DNA from: Marinobacter profundi
Lineage (GTDB): Bacteria > Pseudomonadota > Gammaproteobacteria > Pseudomonadales > Oleiphilaceae
Length of the DNA stretch: 64,000 bases
Assembly (NCBI RefSeq): GCF_002744715.1
Contig: NZ_KZ319369.1
Span: 372,001-436,000 of the forward strand
Direction of reading: 5' to 3'
The first letter of the stretch is position 1; each line of letters starts with the position of its first letter. Below, piece after piece: positions 17,082 through 26,223 of the stretch. The notes beneath the pieces were generated by a model, which saw only the letters and a program-made list of their open reading frames with translations, was not told where the DNA came from and did no database searches. The position numbers and the translations under genes were made by a program.

Positions 17082-18647
17082 TTAGCTTATCTGCCGACTC
17101 TGGCCGGACCAGTGTTGTGCCCGGAGGGCTTTCTTGTCGACTTTTCCGATGGCTGTCAGGGGCAGTTCGTCCACAAAGATCACTTTCTTGGGCGAATTGA
17201 CAACGCCTTTGTGTTGGGTGACGTAGGTGATAATGTCCTGTTCGCTGCAGCTACTGCCTTGTCTTGGCACGACAACAGCGGTTACCTGCTCGCCCCATTT
17301 TTCGTGAGGAATACCGATCACAGCAGAAGATGCCACGTTGGGGTGCTGGGCCAGGCAGTTCTCAACCTCGCTGGGATACACATTGAAGCCGCCGCTGATG
17401 ATCATGTCTTTGTTGCGATCCACCAGGTACAGGTACCCATCGGAATCCATTCTCGCCATGTCGCCGGTGTGCAACCATCCGCCTGCAAACACCTTGTCGT
17501 TTTCTTCGGGACGATTCAGATACCCCTCCATGACAAGAGGACTGCGCACGCACAGTTCACCGATTTCCCCGGTTTTAACGGGCCTGAGGTCGGCACCCAG
17601 TAGCTCCACCTGATTACCTACAATGACTTTTCCACAAGAGCGTAACCGCTCCGGTTGATCTACGAGGTGATCCTTTTGGGGAAGATAACTGATGGTCATT
17701 GGGGCTTCGGCCTGCCCGTACAGCTGGCCAAAAACCTGGCCAAATGTCTGCAGGACCTGCCATAACCGGCTTGGCGCGATGGGGGAGGCTCCATACAAGA
17801 CCAATGCCAATGATGAATGGTCAAAAGTGCTGAGTTCCGGGTAGTCCAGCAGCCCGTAAATCTGGGTTGGAACCAGGAAGGAGAAGTTAATGCGGTGTCG
17901 CTCGACTGCATTCAGGAAGGCTTCGGGGCTGTATTTGTCCATCAGGTAGACGGTGCCGCCTTTGAGCAAAGCGGGTAACAGCAATGAGCCTGCAGCATGG
18001 GAGATCGGGGTTGTCACCAGATACCTGGGGCACTCTGGCCATTCATAGGTGGCGAGCATTTGCATGACCATGGTGGTCGTTGTTCGATGGGTATGAATAA
18101 TGCCCTTGGAACGGCCTGTGGTGCCGCCAGTGTACGCGAGCTTGTAAATGGCGCAGGGATCGTCAGGGGGCGACATAGGGGTGTTGTCCAATGTCGCAGC
18201 CTGTTTGATCAGCCCTGGCCGGGAGGAGGAACCATCAATCTCCATAATCCGGGGTACCGCATTATGCAGGAGTGGAACCCTGTCTCCATAGTTGCGGTCA
18301 TCAATGATCAGGGCATTTGCTGAGGCGTCAGCCAGTATGAACGTATGGTCCTCCGGCGACGCCATTGGGTGTAACGACAGGTATTTCAGCCCCAGCAGCT
18401 GGACTGCGATGAGGACAATCAGTGCTTCCTGGCGATTGCTGGTCAGCAGGGCAACGGTATCTTCCGCTTTCAGGCCCTGTTGTTGCAGCGCGCGAACCAT
18501 TTGCCAGCTCAGACACTCCAATTGATGGTAGGTGATGCTCTGATCATCTGAATGTACGGCGATCTGGTTGGGGTTCTGGCGCAAGGCCCGCAGGTATAGC
18601 TGTGGAATGGTTTCACTGTCGTGGACAAGGTTGGCCCGGGATGGCAT
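17082..18647 (-). CDS. Acyl-CoA ligase (AMP-binding family)
   Basis: A 521-residue ANL-superfamily adenylating enzyme that activates a carboxylic acid as acyl-AMP and transfers it to CoA. The P-loop YTGGTTGRSKG is at residues 172-182, followed by the A5 region YGQAEAPM, LHTGDMARMD (A7), the hinge DRNKDMIISGGFNVYPSEVE and the C-terminal catalytic Lys in AIGKVDKKAL. ATG 18647 is preceded by GGAG 8 bases away; an upstream TTG at 18674 is less likely. Length fits a medium-chain or aromatic acid CoA ligase. It shares strand and proximity with the TRAP binding-protein gene, so that protein might deliver its substrate. Confidence 0.85.
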   Translation of the reverse strand: MPSRANLVHDSETIPQLYLRALRQNPNQIAVHSDDQSITYHQLECLSWQMVRALQQQGLKAEDTVALLTSNRQEALIVLIAVQLLGLKYLSLHPMASPEDHTFILADASANALIIDDRNYGDRVPLLHNAVPRIMEIDGSSSRPGLIKQAATLDNTPMSPPDDPCAIYKLAYTGGTTGRSKGIIHTHRTTTTMVMQMLATYEWPECPRYLVTTPISHAAGSLLLPALLKGGTVYLMDKYSPEAFLNAVERHRINFSFLVPTQIYGLLDYPELSTFDHSSLALVLYGASPIAPSRLWQVLQTFGQVFGQLYGQAEAPMTISYLPQKDHLVDQPERLRSCGKVIVGNQVELLGADLRPVKTGEIGELCVRSPLVMEGYLNRPEENDKVFAGGWLHTGDMARMDSDGYLYLVDRNKDMIISGGFNVYPSEVENCLAQHPNVASSAVIGIPHEKWGEQVTAVVVPRQGSSCSEQDIITYVTQHKGVVNSPKKVIFVDELPLTAIGKVDKKALRAQHWSGQSRQIS

Positions 18648-18752
18648 GAGGAGGTCTCCGTATCTGGTTTTCAATTGGTTGGCCGCGCTCGCCGTCGGTG
18701 CAGCATGTAACCGGCGGCGAAGGGGGCGCTAGCAAATTGCAGAGCCGGCCGT

Positions 18753-19829
18753 TCAGGTCCGTTGCCAGGGGTAGCCCTTTTCATTTAGCTCGGTCTGGTA
18801 TTTCTTGAGCAAAACGTTGTACTCGTCCCAGATTGCCTGGCCATCAAAACCCGCTTCATTCATGTCTTTAATCCAGGCCCGAACGTATTTTTCAGAATGC
18901 TCGAACAGCTTCTTTCGCTCTTCCTCGGTCCATCTGATGACTTCAATGCTGTTGCCAATTTCTCCTGTAGGCAGCTTACTGAGCACGTCTTCGTTTTCCT
19001 TGATCAAGTGCTCGGCATAGTAATTCACCATATCTGAGCCAATCTGACGAAACAGGCGCTTCTGATCGTCCGAAAGGTCGTCCCAGACCCATTTGTTCAT
19101 TACCATCCCCATGCCGGCGATCTGGCCCCAGTTCACTAAAGCTACACTGGTGGATACCTCGGCTGTTTTGAAGGCTCGCATGGCATAGAGATAGCCTCCA
19201 CTGCAGTCGATTAGGCCGCTATCGAGAGCTTGGTAGATTTCGCTATATGTGAAGTTCACCAGATTTGCGCCGACTTCATTCAGGATCTTTCCGTAAATCG
19301 CCGAAGCTCGTACTTTCTTACCGTTCAGGTCGTCAAGGCTGCGGATCCTCACATCACCGGCACACTCCAACTGCATCTGGCTGGTTGTGAAGTTGGTGAT
19401 GTAGACGACATCGTTCGCGTCGAATGCTCGTTGGAGATCTTTGTTGGTGGTCATGAGGTCGTACATGGCACGCATACCCACCCAAGGGTCTGCTTCTGGA
19501 ACAGGGATGTCGCCGACACTCAAGGCTCGCATTTCCTGGGGGGAATAAGCAGCCCAAGTAGTACCCAGCTCTGTAGTGCCTGCCGAGACGCCACCAAGAA
19601 TGGCACTGGCTTTAAGCAATGATCCGCCCCAATGGAACTCGATGTTCAAGCCGCCGCCTGATTTCTCATTCAGCTGATCGGCAAAATATTGCATTGCTTG
19701 CGCTCGTGCTCCCCGATTGGGGGTCGCCTCAGCATATCGGAAGGTGATTTCCGTGCTTGCATGGGCAAGGGTAACTACCGAAAGAACAGAGCTCAGTGCT
19801 AAAGACGTAAGTACGGTTTTCGCTTTCAT
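18753..19829 (-). CDS. TRAP transporter substrate-binding protein, DctP family
   Basis: A 358-residue periplasmic binding protein with a signal peptide (AKTVLTSLALSSVLSVVTLAHAS). The DctP fold shows in NRGARAQAMQYFADQLNEKS, the conserved Arg region KVRASAIYGKILNEVGAN for the ligand carboxylate, and SEIYQALDSGLIDCSGG. ATG 19829 has AGGAG 10 bases upstream; earlier in-frame codons only lengthen the signal peptide. No dctQ or dctM gene lies beside it, so it must use a membrane pair encoded elsewhere. It lies upstream of the acyl-CoA ligase gene on the same strand. Confidence 0.9.
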   Translation of the reverse strand: MKAKTVLTSLALSSVLSVVTLAHASTEITFRYAEATPNRGARAQAMQYFADQLNEKSGGGLNIEFHWGGSLLKASAILGGVSAGTTELGTTWAAYSPQEMRALSVGDIPVPEADPWVGMRAMYDLMTTNKDLQRAFDANDVVYITNFTTSQMQLECAGDVRIRSLDDLNGKKVRASAIYGKILNEVGANLVNFTYSEIYQALDSGLIDCSGGYLYAMRAFKTAEVSTSVALVNWGQIAGMGMVMNKWVWDDLSDDQKRLFRQIGSDMVNYYAEHLIKENEDVLSKLPTGEIGNSIEVIRWTEEERKKLFEHSEKYVRAWIKDMNEAGFDGQAIWDEYNVLLKKYQTELNEKGYPWQRT

Positions 19830-20148
19830 TATTGTTTTCTCCTGCGAACCATAAGGAAAAGCTTGGCAGCTTCCTTTGAAAAACCTAGCAGCGGAGGTAA
19901 CGATCAACCAATTGCAATGGTGTATGGGTTGTATGCCGCGACATCATGGTTCGGATGGCATGACGGGTATGCTGTAACGGCATTGAAGGGATCGGATGAA
20001 CGTCGGAAGCTGTAGGGTGGGGAGCCGGCTACTGGCTAAGGGCAAACAGGTGTCCCGGTTTCAGGGGGCGGCACCAATCTTGCTGAGGTTCATTCGCCAG
20101 GTTTCCGGTAGACTCCCCGTTACTACCTAACAGTTCTGTGGAGCCATC
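19830..20148. other. Gene-free divergent control region
   Basis: These 319 bases separate the minus-strand TRAP binding-protein gene from the plus-strand DUF2750 gene and should contain both promoters. I see no reliable open frame, terminator or strong palindrome in it; the stretch 19915-19975 has several loosely repeated GTATG/GGCATG words without clear meaning. Confidence 0.4.
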
Positions 20149-20538
20149 ATGAGTGATAACCCGTCAATGCACGCCCTGGCTATGGATGGTGAGGAACGGT
20201 ACGACTACTTTCTCGACGCGGTGATTGAGGAACGTGAGGTATGGATACTGGTCAATGCCGACAATCGCTTTCTGAAGATCGTCTCGGACGAGGACCGTGT
20301 GGCGTATTTACCGGTCTGGCCGGGCGAGCAATTCGCCATTGAGTATGCGAAGGGAACGGATGAGCTTGCTCCGAAAGCGATCTCGCTGCCGGACTTTTTC
20401 AATAAGTGGGTGCCGGGGTTAACCCGGGACGGGCTTGAGGTTGGTGTCTTTCCCGGCGCAGAAAGTGAGGTCTGGATTACCGCGCCGGAAGAGCTGAAGC
20501 GGGACCTGCAAGAGGGGTTGTCGGGTTCGGGCTTCTAG
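20149..20538 (+). CDS. DUF2750 protein
   Basis: A 129-residue acidic, soluble protein with the DUF2750 features RYDYFLDAVIEEREVWIL and VAYLPVWPGEQFA. No signal peptide or membrane segment. Related proteins of this family are common in gammaproteobacteria but uncharacterised; some resemble immunity-type proteins. It precedes the FrnE-like gene by 63 bases on the same strand and could be cotranscribed. Confidence 0.8.
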   Translation: MSDNPSMHALAMDGEERYDYFLDAVIEEREVWILVNADNRFLKIVSDEDRVAYLPVWPGEQFAIEYAKGTDELAPKAISLPDFFNKWVPGLTRDGLEVGVFPGAESEVWITAPEELKRDLQEGLSGSGF

Positions 20539-20601
20539 GTACCTTCCAGGCAAAACGCCAGGACAGTACAGCCGGGACTGTTTGATTATTCAGGAGCCAT
20601 C

Positions 20602-21249
20602 ATGAACAAGATTCACATCGACATCGTTTCCGACATCGCCTGCCCCTGGTGCGCTATTGGCTATGCCCGCCTGGAGCGGGCCATGGAACAGCTGGCGCCC
20701 GAATTCGAGTTCACCGTTAAGTGGCATGCGTTCGAGCTGAATCCGGACCACCGCGGCGAAGGTGAGCCGATCCTGCCGGCGCTGGCCCGAAAGTACGGGC
20801 GCAGCGAGTCGGAGATGCGCGCCAACCAGACTCAGATGATGGGGATCGCAACGGAGCTGGGCCTCAACTTCGAGAAAATGCAGGAACGATTTACCTGCAA
20901 TACCTTTGATGCCCATCGCCTGGTCAAGTGGGCCGACGAACAGGGTCAGTCGACTGCAATGAAACAAGCGTTGTTCGAGGCCTATTTTGGCCGGGCGGAA
21001 GCTGTCTCGGAGCCAGAGGTGCTGCTCAGGTGCGTTGAAGCGGCCGGTCTGGAGCCTGAAAGCGCCCGCGCCGTGCTGGAGACAGGCCAGTACGCCCGGA
21101 CAGTGCGCGAGGATGAGGCCAGGTATCAGCAGGCCGGTATTTCGTCGGTCCCGGCGTTTGTGATCAACGACAGGTACCTGATCTCCGGGGCGCAGGAGCC
21201 GGAGTCTCTGGTGCAGGCGTTTCGGGAAATTGGCGGGGAGTCTGAATAG
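20602..21249 (+). CDS. DsbA-family oxidoreductase, FrnE-like
   Basis: A 215-residue cytosolic DsbA-like protein without signal peptide. The active site is CPWC at residues 14-17 (DIACPWCAIG) and the cis-Pro loop is ISSVPAFVIN. The helical insertion with FEKMQERFTCNTFDAHRL is typical of FrnE-type (polyketide-linked) thiol-disulfide isomerases. AGGAG lies 6 bases before ATG. It converges with an HxlR-type regulator gene 8 bases away. Confidence 0.88.
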   Translation: MNKIHIDIVSDIACPWCAIGYARLERAMEQLAPEFEFTVKWHAFELNPDHRGEGEPILPALARKYGRSESEMRANQTQMMGIATELGLNFEKMQERFTCNTFDAHRLVKWADEQGQSTAMKQALFEAYFGRAEAVSEPEVLLRCVEAAGLEPESARAVLETGQYARTVREDEARYQQAGISSVPAFVINDRYLISGAQEPESLVQAFREIGGESE

Positions 21250-21256
21250 CAGTTGT

Positions 21257-21940
21257 TCAAATCTCCCGCGCGGAGGGAATGCCTGCAAACACGCTGTCTG
21301 AAAGCCAGTTCTGGATGTTACGGGTGAGGGCGGATGGCCCGACCAGGGTCATGCTCCTGTCAGCAACGGCCGCCCTGTAGGTTTTGTCTCCCATCCAGCA
21401 AGCCACCATGGTTCTCAAGTCGGTGGTGAAGTAGACATCGACGTCCTTCCCGGGGTTTTCGAGGCAGATATCCACAGTGCAGCCGTGCACCAGCAGCCAC
21501 CAGTTGTTCAGCTTTGGCAGGTCGGTGAACTCGAACTTGATCACTGACTGGTTCCCCGGCAGGCATTCGGTTTTGATGCTGCGCTGCAGATAAAGCATCA
21601 ATAGCCCTACGTCGATGTGGGTTTCCCTCAGATCGCCACGAGCCCACCGCATACCCCATTCGCCGAGCGCCCTGATCAGCGGAAGTGTTTCCTTGCCGGC
21701 CTGGGTAAGGTAATACTCGGAGCCGCGCTGGCCGGGTATTTTCTTGCGCAGGATGAGCTCGGCATCGGCCAGTTCATTCAGGCGCTTGGTGAGAATGGAA
21801 GGCGAAATGAGGGGGAGCCCGCGCTGCAACTCATTGAAGCGGGTGGCGCCCATGTGGAGCTCGCGGAGAACGAGAAAGGTCCACTTCTCCCCCAGCAGTT
21901 CCAAGGCTTTGGAGACAGGGCAGAACTCTCCGTATTCCAT
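21257..21940 (-). CDS. HxlR-type winged-helix regulator
   Basis: A 227-residue protein. Residues 1-105 are an HxlR winged helix (CPVSKALELLGEKWTFLVLREL, FNELQRGLPLISPSILTKRL, GSEYYLTQAG), with an early Cys in the usual redox-sensing position. The C-terminal half resembles a sterol-carrier or SCP2-like binding domain, which suggests ligand control. ATG 21940 has GAGGGGAAC upstream; an ATG at 21970 lacks a ribosome binding site. Divergent from the tautomerase gene, its most likely target, with 171 bases between them. Confidence 0.82.
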   Translation of the reverse strand: MEYGEFCPVSKALELLGEKWTFLVLRELHMGATRFNELQRGLPLISPSILTKRLNELADAELILRKKIPGQRGSEYYLTQAGKETLPLIRALGEWGMRWARGDLRETHIDVGLLMLYLQRSIKTECLPGNQSVIKFEFTDLPKLNNWWLLVHGCTVDICLENPGKDVDVYFTTDLRTMVACWMGDKTYRAAVADRSMTLVGPSALTRNIQNWLSDSVFAGIPSAREI

Positions 21941-22111
21941 GTTCCCCTCGCAGTGACTCACTTCTTTCATTGTAGTTGGGAGCTACAGAAAGCGTAGTTG
22001 GTTACTACGGACCGGGAAGTATTTCGCCGGTTGTCGTTTGCCTAGGATAAACCCATCAGACCGATGCGGCTCTGATAATCCCAACCAAACGATACAGCGG
22101 AGAAATGCACC

Positions 22112-22327
22112 ATGCCACTCATCACCGTAAATCTGATTGAGAACGTGTTCAGCAAGGAACAAAAAGCGCAGATGATCAGCAAGTTGACCGACACGATGGT
22201 TGCAATAGAAGGCGAGGCGATGCGCCCGGTCACCTGGGTCAAAATCGAAGAGGTCGCCGAAGGCCAGTGGGGTATCGGCGGCAACCCCCTCACCGCGGCA
22301 ATGATTCATGACATGCAGCAAGGCTGA
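22112..22327 (+). CDS. 4-oxalocrotonate tautomerase family protein
   Basis: A 71-residue protein starting MPLITVNLIENVFSKEQKAQ, with Pro2 as the catalytic N-terminal base once Met is removed, and the conserved VKIEEVAEGQWGIGG segment. Members act on enol/keto acids in aromatic degradation or are small hexameric tautomerases of unknown substrate. It is transcribed away from the HxlR regulator, which may control it. Confidence 0.88.
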   Translation: MPLITVNLIENVFSKEQKAQMISKLTDTMVAIEGEAMRPVTWVKIEEVAEGQWGIGGNPLTAAMIHDMQQG

Positions 22328-22435
22328 CTATTCCACACCGGCGTAGTCGGGATCGGGGTCGACGCCGCGCAGTAGGCCCCGAAAACCCGATAATCCGTCG
22401 GCTGGAGGGTGGTGCGGGGCCCTTTCCGCCCCGGC

Positions 22436-23224
22436 TCAACGGCTCTGGATCATGCCGTCCTCATCCGAGATGACAATTTCGACCCGCCGGTTCTGTTGCC
22501 GTCCGGCGCTGGTTTCATTGGTCGCAACCGGATACGCCTCACCGTAACCCATGACTTCTATCCGGCTGCGGGCAATGCCTTCCGCCGTCAGGGCATCCCG
22601 TACGGCCATTGCCCGTCGCTCGGACAGATCCTGGTTGTAGGATTCGGCACCGGTGCTGTCGGTGTAGCCCTCAACCCGCACCCGGCGGTTACCATACTGC
22701 AACATGAAGTCTGAAAGCCGCCGAACAGTGCGCACACCGGCAGGCTTCAGGTCCGCCTTGTTGAGATCGAACAGCACATCACCGAGAGTCAGCACCATGC
22801 CGCGCTCGGTTTTCTCGGCCTGCAGAGCCTCCATCTGCGCCCGCAGTGCTTCGGCCTCGCTTTTACTCATCTCCAGCATGACTTGCTGGCGCCGTGCCTC
22901 GGCAGAACTGATGTCTTCCTGCAGTTTCGCGCGCAATCCCTGCTGTTCAGCAATCTGTGCGTGGCGGTTGGCAAGGTAGGCCACGTGTTCCACCTGGCCG
23001 ATGTCAGCGTCGTCTTCCAGCAGGGCGTCCGCCCGGTCCAGTTGCGTCTTGGCGCTGCGAAGCTGGGTCGCGGCGCTGCGCGCCACATACGGATCTTCCG
23101 CGATGGTGTTATAGGCCAGGCGGGCTTCTTCGACCCGGGCATTCTGTTCGGGGGCGCTGGCACAGCCAACCATCAGTAGGGGTAGCCCGGCTGCCAGGAT
23201 TGTAGACAGGGTATGGATTTTCAT
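22436..23224 (-). CDS. OmpA-family lipoprotein with DUF4398 region
   Basis: A 262-residue outer-membrane lipoprotein. The signal ends in a lipobox LMVGCAS (Cys about residue 21). Residues 30-140 form a long coiled-coil helix matching DUF4398, and residues 145-255 an OmpA peptidoglycan-binding domain (GDVLFDLNKADLKPAG, VEGYTDSTGAESYNQDLSERRA, NRRVEIVI). The domain should anchor the outer membrane to peptidoglycan. The companion gene immediately upstream encodes a short DUF4398-only lipoprotein, so the two form an operon and may interact. Confidence 0.9.
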   Translation of the reverse strand: MKIHTLSTILAAGLPLLMVGCASAPEQNARVEEARLAYNTIAEDPYVARSAATQLRSAKTQLDRADALLEDDADIGQVEHVAYLANRHAQIAEQQGLRAKLQEDISSAEARRQQVMLEMSKSEAEALRAQMEALQAEKTERGMVLTLGDVLFDLNKADLKPAGVRTVRRLSDFMLQYGNRRVRVEGYTDSTGAESYNQDLSERRAMAVRDALTAEGIARSRIEVMGYGEAYPVATNETSAGRQQNRRVEIVISDEDGMIQSR

Positions 23225-23245
23225 ATCAGTCTCCTTGCTCCGGGC

Positions 23246-23623
23246 TTACTGTGGGTTCGATTCCATTTGATTGCGGAGGTTTTCGATGCTGCTGTTGATC
23301 TCGGCCACCGCCTGCCGGGCTTTCTCGGTTTCGGCGCGGGCGCCTGCCAGCTGGGCATCAACGGCGGCCTGCTCCAGTAATCTTTCGGCTTGCCGGTATT
23401 CCTCCCGGTCGATCAACTTACGGGCATCGGCCAGTTTGTTCTGGGCCTGATTCAGTAAAACCGGCTCGAATCTCCTGGCATCGGTCGCTTCGGCTTGCTG
23501 AATGGACGTTTCTGCCCACTGCAGCTGGCTGTCCGGTCGTGGCCCGGGGCCGGCACAGCCAATGAGTGAGGCGGTCAATCCGAGCAGGATCAGGAGGCGT
23601 GTGTAGCGTTTGTGCGGCTTCAT
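23246..23623 (-). CDS. DUF4398 lipoprotein
   Basis: A 125-residue protein with lipobox TASLIGCAG (Cys about residue 22) and a coiled-coil DUF4398 region (PDSQLQWAETSIQQAEATDA, VDAQLAGARAETEKARQAV). ATG 23623 has AAGGGAG upstream; a longer frame to 23743 lacks a plausible N-terminus. The start lies 21 bases upstream of the OmpA/DUF4398 gene, on the same strand. Confidence 0.85.
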   Translation of the reverse strand: MKPHKRYTRLLILLGLTASLIGCAGPGPRPDSQLQWAETSIQQAEATDARRFEPVLLNQAQNKLADARKLIDREEYRQAERLLEQAAVDAQLAGARAETEKARQAVAEINSSIENLRNQMESNPQ

Positions 23624-23832
23624 GAATAAACTCCCTTGTTCCCGATATTTCCTGTGAGGTGGTGCCTGCGGAATTGTTAATTCATGTAAACGTTTAGTGT
23701 CACTATAGCAGTCAGCAGGGAATACCAAGAAAGAATCGCTCAAAAAACAACCAGGATTGCCGGTCCTGACCAGGTTGTTGCCCGGGTTTCATCATTACGG
23801 GCACGCCGGAGCCCTGTTACCCTGGAGTTATC

Positions 23833-24291
23833 ATGGCAAAACACCCTATCGAAGCGCGGCAACGCGCAACGCTGAGTCGGCTGGAAAAGTTCAGTCGTTT
23901 CACTGACAGCAGTATTGGCATTCCCTTTACCCGGCTGAGCATCGGCGCGGAGGCGATCATAGGGCTGGTCCCGGTCATAGGGGATTTTGCCGGCCTGGTA
24001 TTATCCAGCTATGTTCTCATCGAGGCGCAGCGCGCGGGCGTCAGCCGGGCGGTAAAGTTGCGTATGTTGCGCAATATGGGGATCGATTTTCTGGGCGGGA
24101 TGCTGCCGGTGGTGGGGGATGCCTTCGATGCCATCTATAAGGCCAATACCCGTAATACCCGCTTGCTGAGGAATTACCTGGAAGACCAACTGGCCGTCGA
24201 ACCGCCTGCGCCGCCGTTTCCCTGGAAAACCCTGGTCGGGCTGTCGATTCTGTTTGCGGCCATGGCGGGCGGCGTGGCGCTGATTCTGTAA
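23833..24291 (+). CDS. DUF4112 membrane protein
   Basis: A 152-residue protein with the DUF4112 pattern: SSIGIPFTRLSIGAEAIIGL-like start, GDFAGLVLSSYVLIEAQRAG, NMGIDFLGGMLPVVGDAFDAIYKANTRN, then one C-terminal helix (LVGLSILFAAMAGGVALIL). Two or three membrane segments. Function unknown. Monocistronic in appearance. Confidence 0.85.
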   Translation: MAKHPIEARQRATLSRLEKFSRFTDSSIGIPFTRLSIGAEAIIGLVPVIGDFAGLVLSSYVLIEAQRAGVSRAVKLRMLRNMGIDFLGGMLPVVGDAFDAIYKANTRNTRLLRNYLEDQLAVEPPAPPFPWKTLVGLSILFAAMAGGVALIL

Positions 24292-24394
24292 GGCCTCTTT
24301 TGCCGCACGGTTCAGGCGGTGTTCGTCTATCCTCAAAGCGCTGCCAGAAGATCCTTACCACCAACAAGAACAAGATTGCCAAAGGGGCACCGCA

Positions 24395-26134
24395 ATGGCT
24401 CAGTATGACTTTCTCATCGAAGGCGGGCGTTATTTTGACGGCACCGGGGCGCCGTCTTTCATCTGTAACCTGGCCATCAGGGATGGTCGCATTGCGAAGG
24501 TCTGTGCCGAGCCGATTCCTCATTATGAAGCGGATCGGGTGATCGATGCCAGTGGCTGCTGGGTTACGCCGGGGTTTCTGGATACCCACACCCACTACGA
24601 TGCCGAGTTGCTGGTCAGTCCCAGCCTGTCGGAGTCGGTCCGTCACGGGGTGACCACGGTACTGGTGGGCAGTTGCTCCCTCAGTATGATCTGCAGCAGG
24701 GATGAGGATGCCTCGGATATTTTCACCCGGGTGGAGACGGTGCCGCGGGAGCGGGTGCTGCCCATTCTGCAGACCCACAAAACCTGGTCTACGCCGCGGC
24801 AATGGGTGGCACACATCCGGCAGGTGCCGCTGGGCCCCAATGTCATCAGTTTTCTGGGGCACAGTGATCTGCGGGTGGGTGTGATGGGCCTGAGTCGGGC
24901 GACGGACCTGGCAGTTCAGCCAAGTGAGGAAGAATTGCAGGCCATGGAACGGTTGCTTGAGGAAGCCCTCGATGAGGGGTTCCTGGGGCTGTCCACCATG
25001 TGCCTTAAATGGGACAAGGTGGACGGCGACCGGGAATGGTCCAAGAGCCTGCCGAGCACCTACGCCCGCTGGAAGGAGGTTGCCCGGCTGAACCGGTTGG
25101 TACGCCGCTATGGCCGGGTGCATCAGGGGGCACCCAATGCCGCGACGCCGTTGCAGATTCTGCAGTACGTGCGGGAGTGCCTGGGCTGGCTGCGTCGGCC
25201 ATTGAAAACCACGCTGATCAGCCAGATGGACCTCAAGGGCAGTGCCTACCTCACCAATCTCACCCGGCTCACCTCGAAGGTAACCAATGCACTGCGCGGC
25301 GATTTTCGTTGGCAGGTGTTGCCCACCCCCTTCACGGTGTACGCCGATGGCATTGATGTGGTGTTTTTTGAAGAGTTCGGGGCAGGGGAAATGGCGCTGG
25401 ATCTGAGGGATGCCGTTGAGCGCAACCAGCTGCTCAGGGACGAGGCGTACCGCCGGGATTTCCGCAAGTTTTACGGCGAGAAGCTGAGCCCGCGGGTGTG
25501 GCAGCGGGACTTCGGCGACGCCATGATCATCGATTGCCCGGACACCTCGCTGATTGGCAAGAATTTTGAAGAAGTGGCACGGGCCCGCGGTGTCCACGTG
25601 GTGGATCTGTTTCTGGACCTGGTGGTGGAGTTCGGCAAACAGATCCGCTGGTACACCACGGTGGGCAATCACCGCAAGCCGGTGCTGAAACGGATGGTAA
25701 AAGACCCTCGCGCGCTGATTACCTTCAGCGATGCCGGCGCCCACATCCGTAATATGGCGTTCTACAACCTGCCCCTGCGCATGCTGAAACTGGTGCAAGA
25801 GTCCATCGCAGACGGCGACCCGGTAATGACTATGGAACAGGCCGTTCACCGCCTGACCGGCGACCAGGCCGACTGGTTCGGTGTCGATGCCGGCAGAATC
25901 CGGGAAGGGGATCGGGCGGATGTGGTGATCCTGGATCCGTCCGGCTTTGATCAGGATCTGGAGGCGGTTTGCTGGGCAGATATGGAGAACTTTGACCTGC
26001 AACGGCTGGTGAACCGCAACCCGGGCATTGTGAAGACGGTACTGATCAACGGCAAACTGGCGGTGGAGGATGAGCAGCTATCGCCCGGGCTGGGGCGGGA
26101 GATGGGGTTCGGGGTGTTTATTCCCGCCCGTTAG
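24395..26134 (+). CDS. Amidohydrolase, N-acyl-D-amino-acid deacylase type
   Basis: A 579-residue metal-dependent hydrolase. The metal motif DTHTHYDAE gives His65 and His67; GHSDLR and SDAGAHIRNM supply later His and Asp ligands, and the N- and C-terminal beta sandwich (GGRYFDGTG, GRIREGDRADVVILDP) is of the imidazolonepropionase-like class. Length and motifs fit the D-aminoacylase/dihydroorotase-like group. Substrate unknown. Cytosolic; no signal peptide. Confidence 0.83.
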   Translation: MAQYDFLIEGGRYFDGTGAPSFICNLAIRDGRIAKVCAEPIPHYEADRVIDASGCWVTPGFLDTHTHYDAELLVSPSLSESVRHGVTTVLVGSCSLSMICSRDEDASDIFTRVETVPRERVLPILQTHKTWSTPRQWVAHIRQVPLGPNVISFLGHSDLRVGVMGLSRATDLAVQPSEEELQAMERLLEEALDEGFLGLSTMCLKWDKVDGDREWSKSLPSTYARWKEVARLNRLVRRYGRVHQGAPNAATPLQILQYVRECLGWLRRPLKTTLISQMDLKGSAYLTNLTRLTSKVTNALRGDFRWQVLPTPFTVYADGIDVVFFEEFGAGEMALDLRDAVERNQLLRDEAYRRDFRKFYGEKLSPRVWQRDFGDAMIIDCPDTSLIGKNFEEVARARGVHVVDLFLDLVVEFGKQIRWYTTVGNHRKPVLKRMVKDPRALITFSDAGAHIRNMAFYNLPLRMLKLVQESIADGDPVMTMEQAVHRLTGDQADWFGVDAGRIREGDRADVVILDPSGFDQDLEAVCWADMENFDLQRLVNRNPGIVKTVLINGKLAVEDEQLSPGLGREMGFGVFIPAR

Positions 26135-26223
26135 ACTGCGCCCTGGTGGTTGCAACTCGCTTGAAACAGCCGCCACCGATGGCGTTATACTGGAATCACC
26201 GAAAACAACCAGGTGACAGTCGT

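Noticed and set aside
24041-26002. A 653-codon open frame on the strand opposite the amidohydrolase gene
   Set aside because: It is the antisense shadow of a high-GC gene whose own protein has full metal-binding motifs; the shadow translation is low-complexity and His/Gln-rich without domains.
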